Shown here one piece after another: positions 29,944 through 38,426 of a stretch of DNA of 64,000 nt. Positions within the stretch are counted from its first letter, which is position 1. Each line of letters opens with the position of its first letter. The DNA is from CBDIHH01 sp965279095 (GTDB lineage: Bacteria > Pseudomonadota > Alphaproteobacteria > Caulobacterales > Caulobacteraceae), in NCBI GenBank assembly GCA_965279095.1, contig CBDIHH010000007.1, positions 620,001 to 684,000 on the forward strand. The letters are read 5' to 3'. Made by a program: the position numbers and the translations under genes. The notes under the pieces are model-generated. The model had not been told where the DNA came from. It saw only the letters and a program-made list of their open reading frames with translations, and did no database searches.

Positions 29944-30762
29944 ATGTCGCAGATCACCGTCGACTACCATCCGCAGATCGTGCCCGGCGCGACCGTGCAG
30001 GACGTCCAGGACTACTGGAACCGGCGCCCCTGCAACATCCGCCACTCCACCAAGCCCGTCGGCACCAAGGAATATTTCGACGACGTCGAGGAGCGGAAGT
30101 ATTTCGTCGAGCCGCACATCCCGGGCTTCGCCGACTTCCCCCGCTGGGCCGGCAAGAAGGTGCTGGAGATCGGCTGCGGCATCGGCACGGATTCCACCAA
30201 CTTCGCCCGCGCCGGGGCCGACTATCACGGCACCGACCTGTCGGACGAGAGCATGAAGGTCGCCAAGCAGCGGTTCGAGGTGTTCGGGCTGACGGGCCAG
30301 TTCGTGGCCGGGGACGCCGAGCACCTCAGCGAATTCATCACCGAGCGCGACTTCGACCTGATCTATTCCTTCGGCGTCATCCACCACACTCCGCATCCGG
30401 ACCGGGTGATCGCCCAGGCCCGCAAGCTGATCAAGGACGACGGCGAGTTCCGCGTGATGCTCTACGGAAAGAACTCGTGGAAGGACATCATGATCGAGGC
30501 GGGGCTTGACCAGCCCGAGGCCCAGAACGGCTGCCCGGTGGCCTTCCGCTACACCCACGACGAGGTCCGCGAGCTGTTCGCCGCCGGCGGGTTCGAGGTG
30601 ACGCGGATCGACCAGACCCACATCTTCCCCTATGTGATCGAGAAATACGTGCAATACGAATACGAGGTGCAGCCCTGGTTCAAGGCCATGCCCCGCGAGA
30701 TGTTCGAGGCGCTCGAGCGCAGCATGGGCTGGCATCTGTGCATCTACGCCAAGCCGGTCTAG
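29944..30762 (+). CDS. SAM-dependent methyltransferase
   Basis: A class I methyltransferase of 272 residues. The SAM-binding loop is VLEIGCGIGTDSTNFARAG, followed by the acidic YHGTDLSDESM and the later DLIYSFGVIHHTPHPDRV. Within this locus it most likely methylates a sugar or caps the glycan chain, which is inference from context. It has a good GGAGG-like site (AAGGAAGG) upstream of the ATG at 29944. Confidence 0.85.
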   Translation: MSQITVDYHPQIVPGATVQDVQDYWNRRPCNIRHSTKPVGTKEYFDDVEERKYFVEPHIPGFADFPRWAGKKVLEIGCGIGTDSTNFARAGADYHGTDLSDESMKVAKQRFEVFGLTGQFVAGDAEHLSEFITERDFDLIYSFGVIHHTPHPDRVIAQARKLIKDDGEFRVMLYGKNSWKDIMIEAGLDQPEAQNGCPVAFRYTHDEVRELFAAGGFEVTRIDQTHIFPYVIEKYVQYEYEVQPWFKAMPREMFEALERSMGWHLCIYAKPV

Positions 30763-30789
30763 GCCCCCCCCAGAAGCATCGAGACTGAC

Positions 30790-31758
30790 ATGAAAACGGC
30801 ATTGGTTCTGGGCGCGGGCGGCTTCATCGGCGGCCATCTGGTCAAGCGGCTGAAACGCGAGGGCTTCTGGGTCCGCGGCGTCGACCTGAAGTTCAACGAA
30901 TACGCCGAGACCGAGGCCGACGACTTCGTCATCGGCGACCTGCGCGACCAGCCGACGGTGCGCGGCGTGATCGACCGCCGCTTCGACGAGGTCTATCAGC
31001 TGGCCGCCGACATGGGCGGCGCCGGCTACATCTTCACCGGCGAGCACGACGCCGACATCATGCACAACTCCGCCACCATCAACCTGAACGTGGCGGACGC
31101 AGCGCACAAGCGGACCATCAAGCGGGTGTTCTACTCCTCGTCCGCCTGCATGTACCCGGCCTACAACCAGGAAGATCCCGACAATCCCAACTGCGCCGAG
31201 GACTCCGCCTATCCGGCCGCCCCCGACAGCGAATACGGCTGGGAGAAGCTGTTCTCCGAGCGCCTGTTCCTCGCCTACAACCGCAACCACGGCATGCAGA
31301 ATCGGGTGGCGCGCTACCACAACATCTTCGGCCCCGAAGGCACCTGGGACGGCGGCAAGGAAAAGGCCCCCGCCGCCATGTGCCGCAAGGTCGCCCAGGC
31401 CAAGAGCGGTGACACCATCGACATGTGGGGCGACGGCCTTCAGACCCGCAGCTTCCTCTATGTGGACGAATGCCTGGAGGGCTCGACCCGCCTGCTGCGC
31501 TCGGACTGGGAGGGCCCGGTCAACATCGGCTCCGACGAGATGGTCACCATCAACCAGCTGCTGGAGACGGTTGCCGACATCGCCGGCAAGACCATCCACA
31601 TCAACCACATCCCCGGCCCGGTGGGCGTGCGCGGCCGCAACTCCGACAACCGCCTGATCGCCGAGAAGCTCGGCTGGGCCCCCTCGGCCAGCCTTCGCCA
31701 GGGGCTGGAGAAGACCTACGGTTGGATCGAGCGCCAGGTGATGCGCAACGCGGCCTAG
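30790..31758 (+). CDS. GDP-mannose 3,5-epimerase homologue
   Basis: An extended SDR of 322 residues with LGAGGFIGGHLVKRL at the N-terminus. It matches plant GDP-mannose 3,5-epimerase in AADMGGAGYI, SSSACMYP, RYHNIFGPEGTW and GGKEKAPAAMCRK. Cys120, Tyr149, Lys153 and Lys192 align with Arabidopsis Cys145, Tyr174, Lys178 and Lys217 at a constant offset of 25. It should convert GDP-D-mannose to GDP-L-galactose and/or GDP-L-gulose. ManC in the same locus supplies the substrate. Another sugar-nucleotide substrate remains possible. Confidence 0.82.
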   Translation: MKTALVLGAGGFIGGHLVKRLKREGFWVRGVDLKFNEYAETEADDFVIGDLRDQPTVRGVIDRRFDEVYQLAADMGGAGYIFTGEHDADIMHNSATINLNVADAAHKRTIKRVFYSSSACMYPAYNQEDPDNPNCAEDSAYPAAPDSEYGWEKLFSERLFLAYNRNHGMQNRVARYHNIFGPEGTWDGGKEKAPAAMCRKVAQAKSGDTIDMWGDGLQTRSFLYVDECLEGSTRLLRSDWEGPVNIGSDEMVTINQLLETVADIAGKTIHINHIPGPVGVRGRNSDNRLIAEKLGWAPSASLRQGLEKTYGWIERQVMRNAA

Positions 31759-31827
31759 GGCCCGCCCGGCGCTTGCGCACCGGGGCCGGAGCCCGGCAGA
31801 TGTGCGCCCTACACTGCAGGAGCCCCC

Positions 31828-32946
31828 ATGCGCGTCGGCGTTCCCCGTGAGATCAAGCCCGGCGAATACCGGGTCGGCCTGACGCCCACCGCCGTTCGCG
31901 AATATGTGGCGCATGGCCACCAGGTGCTGGTGGAGACCGGCGCAGGCCTGGGGGCCGGCTACGGGGACCTGCTCTACAAGCGGGCCGGGGCGCAGATCGC
32001 CCCTGACGGGGCCGCCGTGTTCGAGGCCTGCGACCTGATCGTCAAGGTCAAGGAGCCGCAGACGGCCGAGTGGGAGCGGCTGAAGCCGCGCCACATCCTG
32101 TTCACCTATCTGCACCTGGCCGCCGACCCCGCCCAGGCGAAGGGCCTGGCCGCCTCACGCGCCGCCGCCATCGCCTATGAGACGGTCACCGACGCCCAGG
32201 GTCGTCTGCCGCTGCTGGCGCCGATGTCGGAGATCGCCGGCCGCATCGCCGTCTTCTCGGCCGCCGAGACCCTGCTCAAGCACAACGGCGGCATGGGCCT
32301 GCTCCTGTGCGGCGTGCCTGGCGTGCCGCCGGCGCGGGTCTGCGTGCTCGGCGGCGGGGTTGTCGGCGCCAACGCCGCGCGCATGGCGGCGGGGCTCAGC
32401 GCCGAGGTGGTGGTCATTGAGCGGTCGGTGCCGCGCATGCGCGAACTGGACGACCTGTTCCTCGGCCGGGTGCGCACCCGCTATTCGACCCTTGACGCCA
32501 TCGAGGAGGAGATCCTGCTGGCCGATGTCGTCATCGGCGCCGCCCTCGCGCCCGGGGCCAGGGCGCCCAAGCTGGTGCGCCGCTCGCACCTGTCGCGGAT
32601 GAAGCCGGGCTCGGTGCTGGTGGATGTGGCCATCGACCAGGGGGGCTGTTTCGAAACCTCGCACCCCACCACCCACGACAAGCCCGCCTATGTGGTCGAG
32701 GGGGTGGTGCACTACTGCGTGGCCAACATGCCGGGCGCGGCGCCGCGCACCGCGTCGGAGGCCCTGGTCCATGCCACCCTGCCCTTCGGCCTGGCCCTGG
32801 CCGACAAGGGGCTCGACGCCCTGTCCGACGACCCGCACCTGGCGCGGGGCCTGAACGTGCTCGACGGGGACATCACCCACCCTGCGGTGGCGCAGGCTCT
32901 CAAGCGGACGTTCGTCGACCCGTTCAAGGCGTGGGCGGGGCGGTAG
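31828..32946 (+). CDS. ald: Alanine dehydrogenase
   Basis: Ald interconverts L-alanine and pyruvate plus ammonia with NAD. The 372-residue protein starts MRVGVPREIKPGEYRVGLTP. It has Lys75 (VKVKEP) and His96 (FTYLHLA), the known catalytic pair, and the NAD fold VLGGGVVGANAARMAAG. The C-terminal region has VVHYCVANMPGAAPRTAS, also typical. It follows the polysaccharide genes by 70 nt but is metabolically unrelated to them. Confidence 0.95.
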   Translation: MRVGVPREIKPGEYRVGLTPTAVREYVAHGHQVLVETGAGLGAGYGDLLYKRAGAQIAPDGAAVFEACDLIVKVKEPQTAEWERLKPRHILFTYLHLAADPAQAKGLAASRAAAIAYETVTDAQGRLPLLAPMSEIAGRIAVFSAAETLLKHNGGMGLLLCGVPGVPPARVCVLGGGVVGANAARMAAGLSAEVVVIERSVPRMRELDDLFLGRVRTRYSTLDAIEEEILLADVVIGAALAPGARAPKLVRRSHLSRMKPGSVLVDVAIDQGGCFETSHPTTHDKPAYVVEGVVHYCVANMPGAAPRTASEALVHATLPFGLALADKGLDALSDDPHLARGLNVLDGDITHPAVAQALKRTFVDPFKAWAGR

Positions 32947-32962
32947 AAGTCACCCATATCCG

Positions 32963-33111
32963 GTCATCCCCGCGAAAGCGGGGACCCAGGTTCTTTGCCT
33001 CGCGAACGAGGCCAATCAGGCGAGAGCGCTGACCGCGTGACCTTGCGGCCCACGGTTATGAGATGCGGCCACACTCATTAAAACCTGGGTCCCCGCTTTC
33101 GCGGGGATGAT
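32963..33111. repeat. REP-like inverted repeat between convergent genes
   Basis: Left arm 32963-32992 begins GTCATCCCCGCGAAAGCGG. Right arm 33082-33111 is its reverse complement except for the last base. Each arm contains its own CCCCGC-GAAA-GCGGGG hairpin. About 90 bp of unremarkable sequence lies between the arms. The element fills the gap between convergent ald and the aldo/keto reductase gene, so it may act as a bidirectional transcription barrier. This motif recurs widely in alphaproteobacterial genomes. Confidence 0.8.
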
Positions 33112-33127
33112 CGGGGTTGGGGGTGGT

Positions 33128-34015
33128 TTAGGCCGCGGCCCAGGCGCGCGGATCCAGGGCGGTCTCGTCGTCCAGGGCCATGTCGTCCCAGTCGAGGTCG
33201 GGCGGGGGGCTGGCGGCGGCGGCGATGATGGCCTGGAGCTCGGCGGCCGAGGTGACGCCGACGATCACCATGGCGGCCTCCTGGCGAGACAGGGCGAAGC
33301 CGAGGGCGGCCTGCAGCGGGTCGCTGCGGCCCTCGGCGATGATGCGGCGCACCCGCGACAGGCGGCTGGAGGCGCCCTTCAGCGCCGCCGGCACCCGGTC
33401 CGGCGGCAGGAACAGCAGGCCCTGCAGGAAGATCGACCGCAGGTGCACCTCGACCCCCATGCCCTTGAGCTCGGCCAGGGCGCCGGAGACGATCAGGCGC
33501 TGGTCGAGCAGGCTGGCGGGCACCTGAACCACATCGGGCTTGAAGCGCCGCGCCAGGCCGACGGGGTCGTCGGAGGCGAAGGCGGACACGCCGATGCGGC
33601 GAAACAGGCCCTCGTCCTTGAGCTTGCGCAGCCGGTCCCACATGGCCATGCCGTGCGGACCGAACAGGTCGCCGGCCGACTGAACGAGGATGGTGTCGGC
33701 CGCCTGCAGGCCCAGGCGGGTGAGCGAGGCGCGGGCTTCGGCCTCGACGAAGTCGGGACCCTTGTCGGAGCGCACCGTCTTGGCGATGACGCGGAAGGGG
33801 TTGGGGCGCGGCATGGCGCGGCCGAGGGCCGCCTCGGCGCCGGCGAAGGACAGGGCGGCGTCGAGCATGGGGATGCCGGCGCGGGCGGCGATCGACAGGC
33901 TGTCGGCCGCCTCCTTCTCGGGGGAGCGGCCCCGCTGGGAGGGGCCGGCGTTGTCCAGCCCGAACTGGGCCGCGCCGAGGCCGAGCTTCGCGGTGGCGTG
34001 GGAGGCGGTCGGCAA
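33128..34015 (-). CDS. Aldo/keto reductase-like protein with altered catalytic residues
   Basis: A 295-residue TIM-barrel protein of the aldo/keto reductase superfamily. The family order is clear: LGLGAAQFGL, the catalytic Asp52 (LDAALSF), Lys79 (VIAKT) and the cofactor-side FALSRQEAAMVIVGVTS. Phe57 stands where the general-acid tyrosine is expected, and Gln112 (ILVQSAGDL) where the active-site histidine is expected. It may therefore have changed or lost oxidoreductase activity. It is convergent with ald across a REP-like element. Confidence 0.82.
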   Translation of the reverse strand: MPTASHATAKLGLGAAQFGLDNAGPSQRGRSPEKEAADSLSIAARAGIPMLDAALSFAGAEAALGRAMPRPNPFRVIAKTVRSDKGPDFVEAEARASLTRLGLQAADTILVQSAGDLFGPHGMAMWDRLRKLKDEGLFRRIGVSAFASDDPVGLARRFKPDVVQVPASLLDQRLIVSGALAELKGMGVEVHLRSIFLQGLLFLPPDRVPAALKGASSRLSRVRRIIAEGRSDPLQAALGFALSRQEAAMVIVGVTSAAELQAIIAAAASPPPDLDWDDMALDDETALDPRAWAAA

Positions 34016-34195
34016 GGTCGGGACGCCTTGGTTGGCGGCGGAGAGCCGCGTTAAGGGGGGCGAGGCGCCGCCGCGTCTCGTTTGAACGGTCAGCCTGCCG
34101 CAAATTGCTTAATGAAGCGGTATCGACGTTTCACCGCGCGCGGCGGGGCGCAGATTGTCCTTCCCGCCGACGGCGGCGGCGGCCTAGATCGGCGG

Positions 34196-35074
34196 ATGGA
34201 CGCCTTTCCCGCCTTCTATTCCCTGCACGGCCGCCGCGTGGTCATCGCCGGATCGGGCGAGGGCGCCGAGGCCAAGGCGCGCCTGTTCATCGGCTCGCCA
34301 GCCCAGGTCGATCGCATCGACGGCGAGGCGGCCTGCGACCCGGCCGCCTACGCCGGCGCCGTGCTGGCCTTCGTCGCCAGCGCGGACGAGGCCTTCGCCA
34401 GCCGGGCGGCGGCGGCGGCCCGCGCCGCCCATGTGCCGGTCAATGTCGCCGACCGCCCCGCCCTGTGCGACTTCACCACCCCGGCCGTGATCGACCGCGG
34501 CGAGGTGGTCGCCGCCATCGGCACCGGCGGGTCGGCCCCCCTCCTGGCCAGCCTGCTGCGCAGCGATATCGAGGCGCGGGTGCCGCAGGGGGCCGGCCGG
34601 GTCGCGGTGCTGATGCGCCGCCTGCAGGACGAGGTCCGCGCCGCCTTCCCCGACCTGGCCCAGCGGCGGGGCTTCCTGCGCGGCGTGCTGTCCGGCCCGG
34701 CGGCGGCGGCGGCCCTGGCCGACGACATGGCGGGCGCCGAGACGCTGATGCGCCAGGCCATCGCGCAAGGCGTGACGCGGGTGGGCCGGGTGACCTTCAT
34801 TCCGGGCGCCGGACCGGCGGACAGCCTCACCCTGAAGGCCGCGCGGGTGCTCGCCGAGGCGGACGTCCTGGCTGTCGACGAAGGCTGCGATCCGCAGGTG
34901 GCGGCCCTGGCGCGGCGCGACGCCCGGCGCCTGGACGGCGCCAGCGCCTCGCCGACAGCCCTGGCGGACCTGGCCCGGCAGGGCCTGCACGTGGTGCGCA
35001 TCATCCGTGGCGAACCCGAGGCGGAGATGGCCGCCCTGGCCGCGCTGGCGGTGGAGGCGACGGCGGTCGGCTGA
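34196..35074 (+). CDS. Siroheme synthase-like protein (CysG N-terminal domain plus partial SUMT domain)
   Basis: The first 200 or so residues match the precorrin-2 dehydrogenase/ferrochelatase part of CysG: GRRVVIAGSGEGAEAKARL, FTTPAVIDRGEVVAAIGTGGSAPLLA and a helical middle domain. After that comes only the start of a uroporphyrinogen methyltransferase domain (TFIPGAGPADSLTLKAARVL ... HVVRIIRGEPEAE), which then ends. About 150 residues of a normal SUMT domain are missing. The ATG at 34196 gives the CysG-like start (MDAFPAFYSLHGR). It likely supports siroheme synthesis for nitrite or sulfite reduction. Confidence 0.82.
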   Translation: MDAFPAFYSLHGRRVVIAGSGEGAEAKARLFIGSPAQVDRIDGEAACDPAAYAGAVLAFVASADEAFASRAAAAARAAHVPVNVADRPALCDFTTPAVIDRGEVVAAIGTGGSAPLLASLLRSDIEARVPQGAGRVAVLMRRLQDEVRAAFPDLAQRRGFLRGVLSGPAAAAALADDMAGAETLMRQAIAQGVTRVGRVTFIPGAGPADSLTLKAARVLAEADVLAVDEGCDPQVAALARRDARRLDGASASPTALADLARQGLHVVRIIRGEPEAEMAALAALAVEATAVG

Positions 35075-35077
35075 GGC

Positions 35078-36736
35078 TCAGCCCTCGTGGAGGTCGCGCC
35101 CCCGCGTCTCGGGGAGGAACAGCAGGCCGACGACCAGGGCGATGGCCGAGGCGATCACCGGGTACCAGAGGCCGAAATACATGTCGCCCTTGGCCGCCAC
35201 CATGGCGAAGGCCACGAACGGCAGGAAGCCCCCCACCCAGCCGGTGCCGATGTTATAGGGGAAGGCCATCGCCGTGTAGCGGATCCGCGTGGGGAACAGC
35301 TCCACCAGGCAGGCGGCCATCGGCCCGTAGAGGGCGGTGGCGGCGACCACCAGGACCATCATCACCCCGAACACGCCGGCGAAATTGACCGACTGCGGGT
35401 CCGCCTTGGCCGGATAGCCGGCGGCCGCCAGCGCGCCCTTCAGACGCGCCTCGGTGGCGGCCTTGAGGGCCTTGACCTCGGCGGCGGGCAGGCCGGCGCC
35501 GGAGACGGACGGGACCGTCGCCTCGCCGATCCGGACCGTGGCCTGCGTCCCCGCCGGGGCCGCCTGATTGGCGTAGGAGATGCCGGCGTTGGCCAGGACG
35601 CTCTTGGCGATGTCGCAGGAGGTGACGAAGGCCGCCTTGCCCACCGGATCGAACTGCAGGCTGCAGTCGGCCGGGTCGGCGACAACCACCACGGGCGTGG
35701 CGGCGGTGGCGTGGGCCAGCGCCGGGTTGGCCAGGACGCTGGCCTGGTGGAAGACGGGGATGATGGCGACCATAGCCAGGGCGATGCCGGCCAGCATCAC
35801 CGGCTTGCGGCCCACCCGGTCCGACAGCCAGGCGAAAAAGACGTAGAAGGGCGCCGACGCCAGGGTCAGGCAGATCATCAGCCAGTTCACCATCACCGGA
35901 TCGACCTTCAGGATCCGCTCGATGAAGAACTGGGCGTAGAAGAAGGCCGTGTACCAGACCGCGCCCTGGGCCAGCAGGATCGAGAACAGGGCGATCAGCA
36001 CGATCTTGAGGTTGGGCCAGCGGACGAAGGCCTCGGTGAAGGGGGCCTTGGAGTGGGTCCCCTCGGCGCGCATCTTCTCGAAGGCGGGGCTCTCCTGCAG
36101 CCGCAGGCGCATCCACAGGGACACCGCCAGCAGGCCCGCCGACAGCAGGAAGGGGATCCGCCAGCCCCAGGCGGCGAAGGCCTCCTCGCCGACGGCGCGG
36201 CGGGTCACCAGGATCACCAGCAGGGCGCCGATCAGCCCCAGGGAGGCGGACACCTGGATCCAGCCGGTGAACTCGCCCCGTCGCGGGGTCGGGGAATGCT
36301 CGGCCACATAGACCGCCGCGCCCCCGTATTCGCCGCCCAGGGCGATGCCCTGGATGATGCGCAGGGCGATCAGCAGGGCCGGGGCGATCAGCCCCGCCTG
36401 CGCATAGGTGGGCAGCAGGCCGATGGCGATGGTGGCGCCGCCCATCATGGTGACGGTGATCAGGAAGGCGGCCTTGCGGCCGATGCGGTCGCCCAGCCGG
36501 CCGAAGATCAGCGCGCCCAGGGGGCGGAAGGCGAAACCCGCCCCGAAGGCGCCCAGGGCGAAGATGAAGCCGGCGGTCTCGTTGACGCCCGAGAAGAAGT
36601 TCTTCGAGATCAGGCTGGCCAGGGTGCCGAAAATGAAGAAGTCGTACCATTCGAAGGTGGTGCCGGCCGAGGACGCCGCCACCACGGTGCGGATGTTGGC
36701 GCGCTCGTCGTCCTGCGCCGCCGCTGCTTCGACCAT
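35078..36736 (-). CDS. MHS-family MFS metabolite transporter
   Basis: A major facilitator of the metabolite:H+ symporter type, 552 residues. It opens with SSAGTTFEWYDFFIFG and has GRLGDRIGRKAA and RIIQGIALGGEYGGAAVYVAEH, all classic MHS motifs. A soluble insert of about 110 residues (from roughly residue 335) splits two helices of the C-terminal half, and contains two cysteines (DCSLQFD and TSCDIAK). The ATG at 36736 has GGGGAG upstream. The substrate, probably a carboxylate or osmolyte, is unknown. Confidence 0.9.
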   Translation of the reverse strand: MVEAAAAQDDERANIRTVVAASSAGTTFEWYDFFIFGTLASLISKNFFSGVNETAGFIFALGAFGAGFAFRPLGALIFGRLGDRIGRKAAFLITVTMMGGATIAIGLLPTYAQAGLIAPALLIALRIIQGIALGGEYGGAAVYVAEHSPTPRRGEFTGWIQVSASLGLIGALLVILVTRRAVGEEAFAAWGWRIPFLLSAGLLAVSLWMRLRLQESPAFEKMRAEGTHSKAPFTEAFVRWPNLKIVLIALFSILLAQGAVWYTAFFYAQFFIERILKVDPVMVNWLMICLTLASAPFYVFFAWLSDRVGRKPVMLAGIALAMVAIIPVFHQASVLANPALAHATAATPVVVVADPADCSLQFDPVGKAAFVTSCDIAKSVLANAGISYANQAAPAGTQATVRIGEATVPSVSGAGLPAAEVKALKAATEARLKGALAAAGYPAKADPQSVNFAGVFGVMMVLVVAATALYGPMAACLVELFPTRIRYTAMAFPYNIGTGWVGGFLPFVAFAMVAAKGDMYFGLWYPVIASAIALVVGLLFLPETRGRDLHEG

Positions 36737-36810
36737 TGCCCGTCTCCCCCGTTGTGGTGTCTGTAGCATCGCCCGGGCCGGGGGCGGAAGCCGGCGAAGA
36801 GGCGCATCGG

Positions 36811-37032
36811 ATGAAACGCACCTGGACCCTGCTGGCGATCAGCCTGCTGGCCGGCCTCGCCGTCTTCGCCTGCGGGGCCCTGCTGTTGCAGCGGCTGGGC
36901 GGGGTGAGCGTGCACGGCTATATCGCCCTGGGACTGGGGGTGATGGTGACGGCCGCCATTGGCGGCGGGCTGATGGCCCTGGCCTTCCATTCCTCGCGCC
37001 AGGGCTTCGACGACGACGACCGCGAGCCCTGA
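36811..37032 (+). CDS. Small two-helix membrane protein
   Basis: A 73-residue hydrophobic protein with two predicted membrane segments (TLLAISLLAGLAVFACGALLL and YIALGLGVMVTAAIGGGLMAL) and an acidic tail (GFDDDDREP). The ATG at 36811 follows AAGAGG. I do not recognise the family with confidence. It is divergent from the MHS transporter and convergent with the DUF3553 gene. Confidence 0.65.
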   Translation: MKRTWTLLAISLLAGLAVFACGALLLQRLGGVSVHGYIALGLGVMVTAAIGGGLMALAFHSSRQGFDDDDREP

Positions 37033-37040
37033 CGGCCCGG

Positions 37041-37232
37041 TCAGCGCCGATCGCGAGGGTCAAGGCCGACCTGGACCAGGGTCACCCGGGCGCTGTTGAT
37101 CGCCTGCTTCCCCGCCTCCTCGAAATTGACGGTGACCAGCAGGCCGGCCACGCTCTGCACCTGCCCCAGGCCCCAGTCGGGCTGGTCGGGGTGGCGCACC
37201 ATCATGCCGGGTTCTAGGAACTGGGCGCTCAT
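37041..37232 (-). CDS. DUF3553 family protein
   Basis: A 63-residue protein with the core MMVRHPDQPDWGLGQVQS followed by VTVNFEEAGKQAIN, which is the DUF3553 signature. It is a small beta-rich domain of unknown function also found fused to UvrD-type helicases. The start is taken at the ATG giving MSAQFLEPG. It is divergent from chpT, with 61 nt between the starts. Confidence 0.75.
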   Translation of the reverse strand: MSAQFLEPGMMVRHPDQPDWGLGQVQSVAGLLVTVNFEEAGKQAINSARVTLVQVGLDPRDRR

Positions 37233-37293
37233 GCCGCTGCTTGCCACGGGCTCGGCGGTTCCACAAACCCCCAAATCAGGTCAGCTTCGCCGC

Positions 37294-37977
37294 ATGTCAG
37301 ACGCCGCCGCCCCCTCGCCCCAGCGCGAACCGACCCTGTCGCCCTCCGCCGCCGGCCCGGAGCTGGCCGCCCTGGTGGCGGCCAAGATCTGCCATGACCT
37401 GATCAGCCCGGTGAGCGCCATCGTCTCCGGCCTCGACCTGATGGAGGACGACCAGGCCCAGGACATGCGCGAGGACGCCATGAACCTGATCGCCGCCAGC
37501 GCGCGCAAGCTGGCGGCCGCCCTGACCTTCGCCCGGGTGGCCTTCGGGGCCTCGGCCTCCGCCGACACCTTCGACGCCCGCGAGCTGGAGTCCCTCACCC
37601 GGGGCGTGTTCGAGCACATGCGCGCCGAGCTCGACTGGGCCGTGACGGCCCCGGCGCTCAACAAGCCCGCCGCCCGGGCCCTGCTCAACCTGGCGCAGCT
37701 GGGCGGCCAGGCCCTGCCCACCGGCGGGGTGGCCCGCGTCACCGCCGGCCCCGAGGGCGACGCCTTCGTCATCGACGTGGACTGCCGCGGGCCTCGGGCG
37801 CGCCTGCGCGCGGAGACCGCCGAGGGCCTGCGCGGCGAGCCCCTATCGGAGGGCCTGGCGGGCCAATGGGTGCAGGCCTTCTATCTGCACGCCCTGGTGG
37901 CGGCCGCTGGGGGCAGCGTCGAGGCCCAGGCCGGCGAGGGACAGGTCACGGCGCGGGTGCGACTGCCCCTGCCCTGA
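37294..37977 (+). CDS. chpT: Histidine phosphotransferase ChpT
   Basis: ChpT relays phosphate from CckA to CtrA and CpdR in the alphaproteobacterial cell-cycle pathway. The 227-residue protein has the phospho-acceptor His34 in AAKICHDLISPVSAIVSGLD. The adjoining DMREDAMNLIAASARKLA and FARVAFGASASADTFD closely match Caulobacter ChpT. The C-terminal degenerate ATPase-like domain follows. The next two genes, a single-domain receiver and a CheR-type protein, also follow chpT in Caulobacter as far as I recall. Confidence 0.93.
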   Translation: MSDAAAPSPQREPTLSPSAAGPELAALVAAKICHDLISPVSAIVSGLDLMEDDQAQDMREDAMNLIAASARKLAAALTFARVAFGASASADTFDARELESLTRGVFEHMRAELDWAVTAPALNKPAARALLNLAQLGGQALPTGGVARVTAGPEGDAFVIDVDCRGPRARLRAETAEGLRGEPLSEGLAGQWVQAFYLHALVAAAGGSVEAQAGEGQVTARVRLPLP

Positions 37978-38060
37978 AGCCCCGTCCGCGGCGGTCAATT
38001 CAAACCGCTCCTTAACGAACGGCGGCGCAAACTGGCCCCTTGGACAGGGAGCCGTTCGCC

Positions 38061-38426
38061 TTGAAGACCTGCCTGGTCGTCGATGACAGCCGCGTGATCC
38101 GCAAGGTCGCGCGCCGCATCCTTGAGGACATCGGCTTCGGCGTGGTCGAGGCGTCCGATGGGGTGGAGGCGCTCGCCTGGTGTCGCTCGTCCATGCCCGA
38201 CGGCATCCTGCTGGACTGGAACATGCCGCTGATGAACGGCATCGACTTCCTGCGCCAGCTGCGCAAGGAGCCGGGCGGCGACGCGCCGGTGGTGGTCTTC
38301 TGCACGGTGGAATCCGACCCGGCCCGTATCGCCGAGGCCCTCGACAGCGGCGCGGCGGAATACATCATGAAGCCCTTCGACGGCGACATCATCGAATCCA
38401 AGTTCGCCGAGGCGGGCCTTATATGA
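38061..38426 (+). CDS. Single-domain CheY-like response regulator
   Basis: A stand-alone receiver domain of 121 residues: LVVDDSRVIRKVARRIL, the phospho-Asp in GILLDWNMPLMNG, a CTVES switch region, and the conserved lysine in YIMKPFDGD. The TTG at 38061 has AGGGAG upstream and gives the start seen in relatives (KTCLVVDDS). There is no output domain, so it works through protein contacts. It is coupled to cheR by an ATGA overlap and lies just after chpT. Confidence 0.88.
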   Translation: MKTCLVVDDSRVIRKVARRILEDIGFGVVEASDGVEALAWCRSSMPDGILLDWNMPLMNGIDFLRQLRKEPGGDAPVVVFCTVESDPARIAEALDSGAAEYIMKPFDGDIIESKFAEAGLI

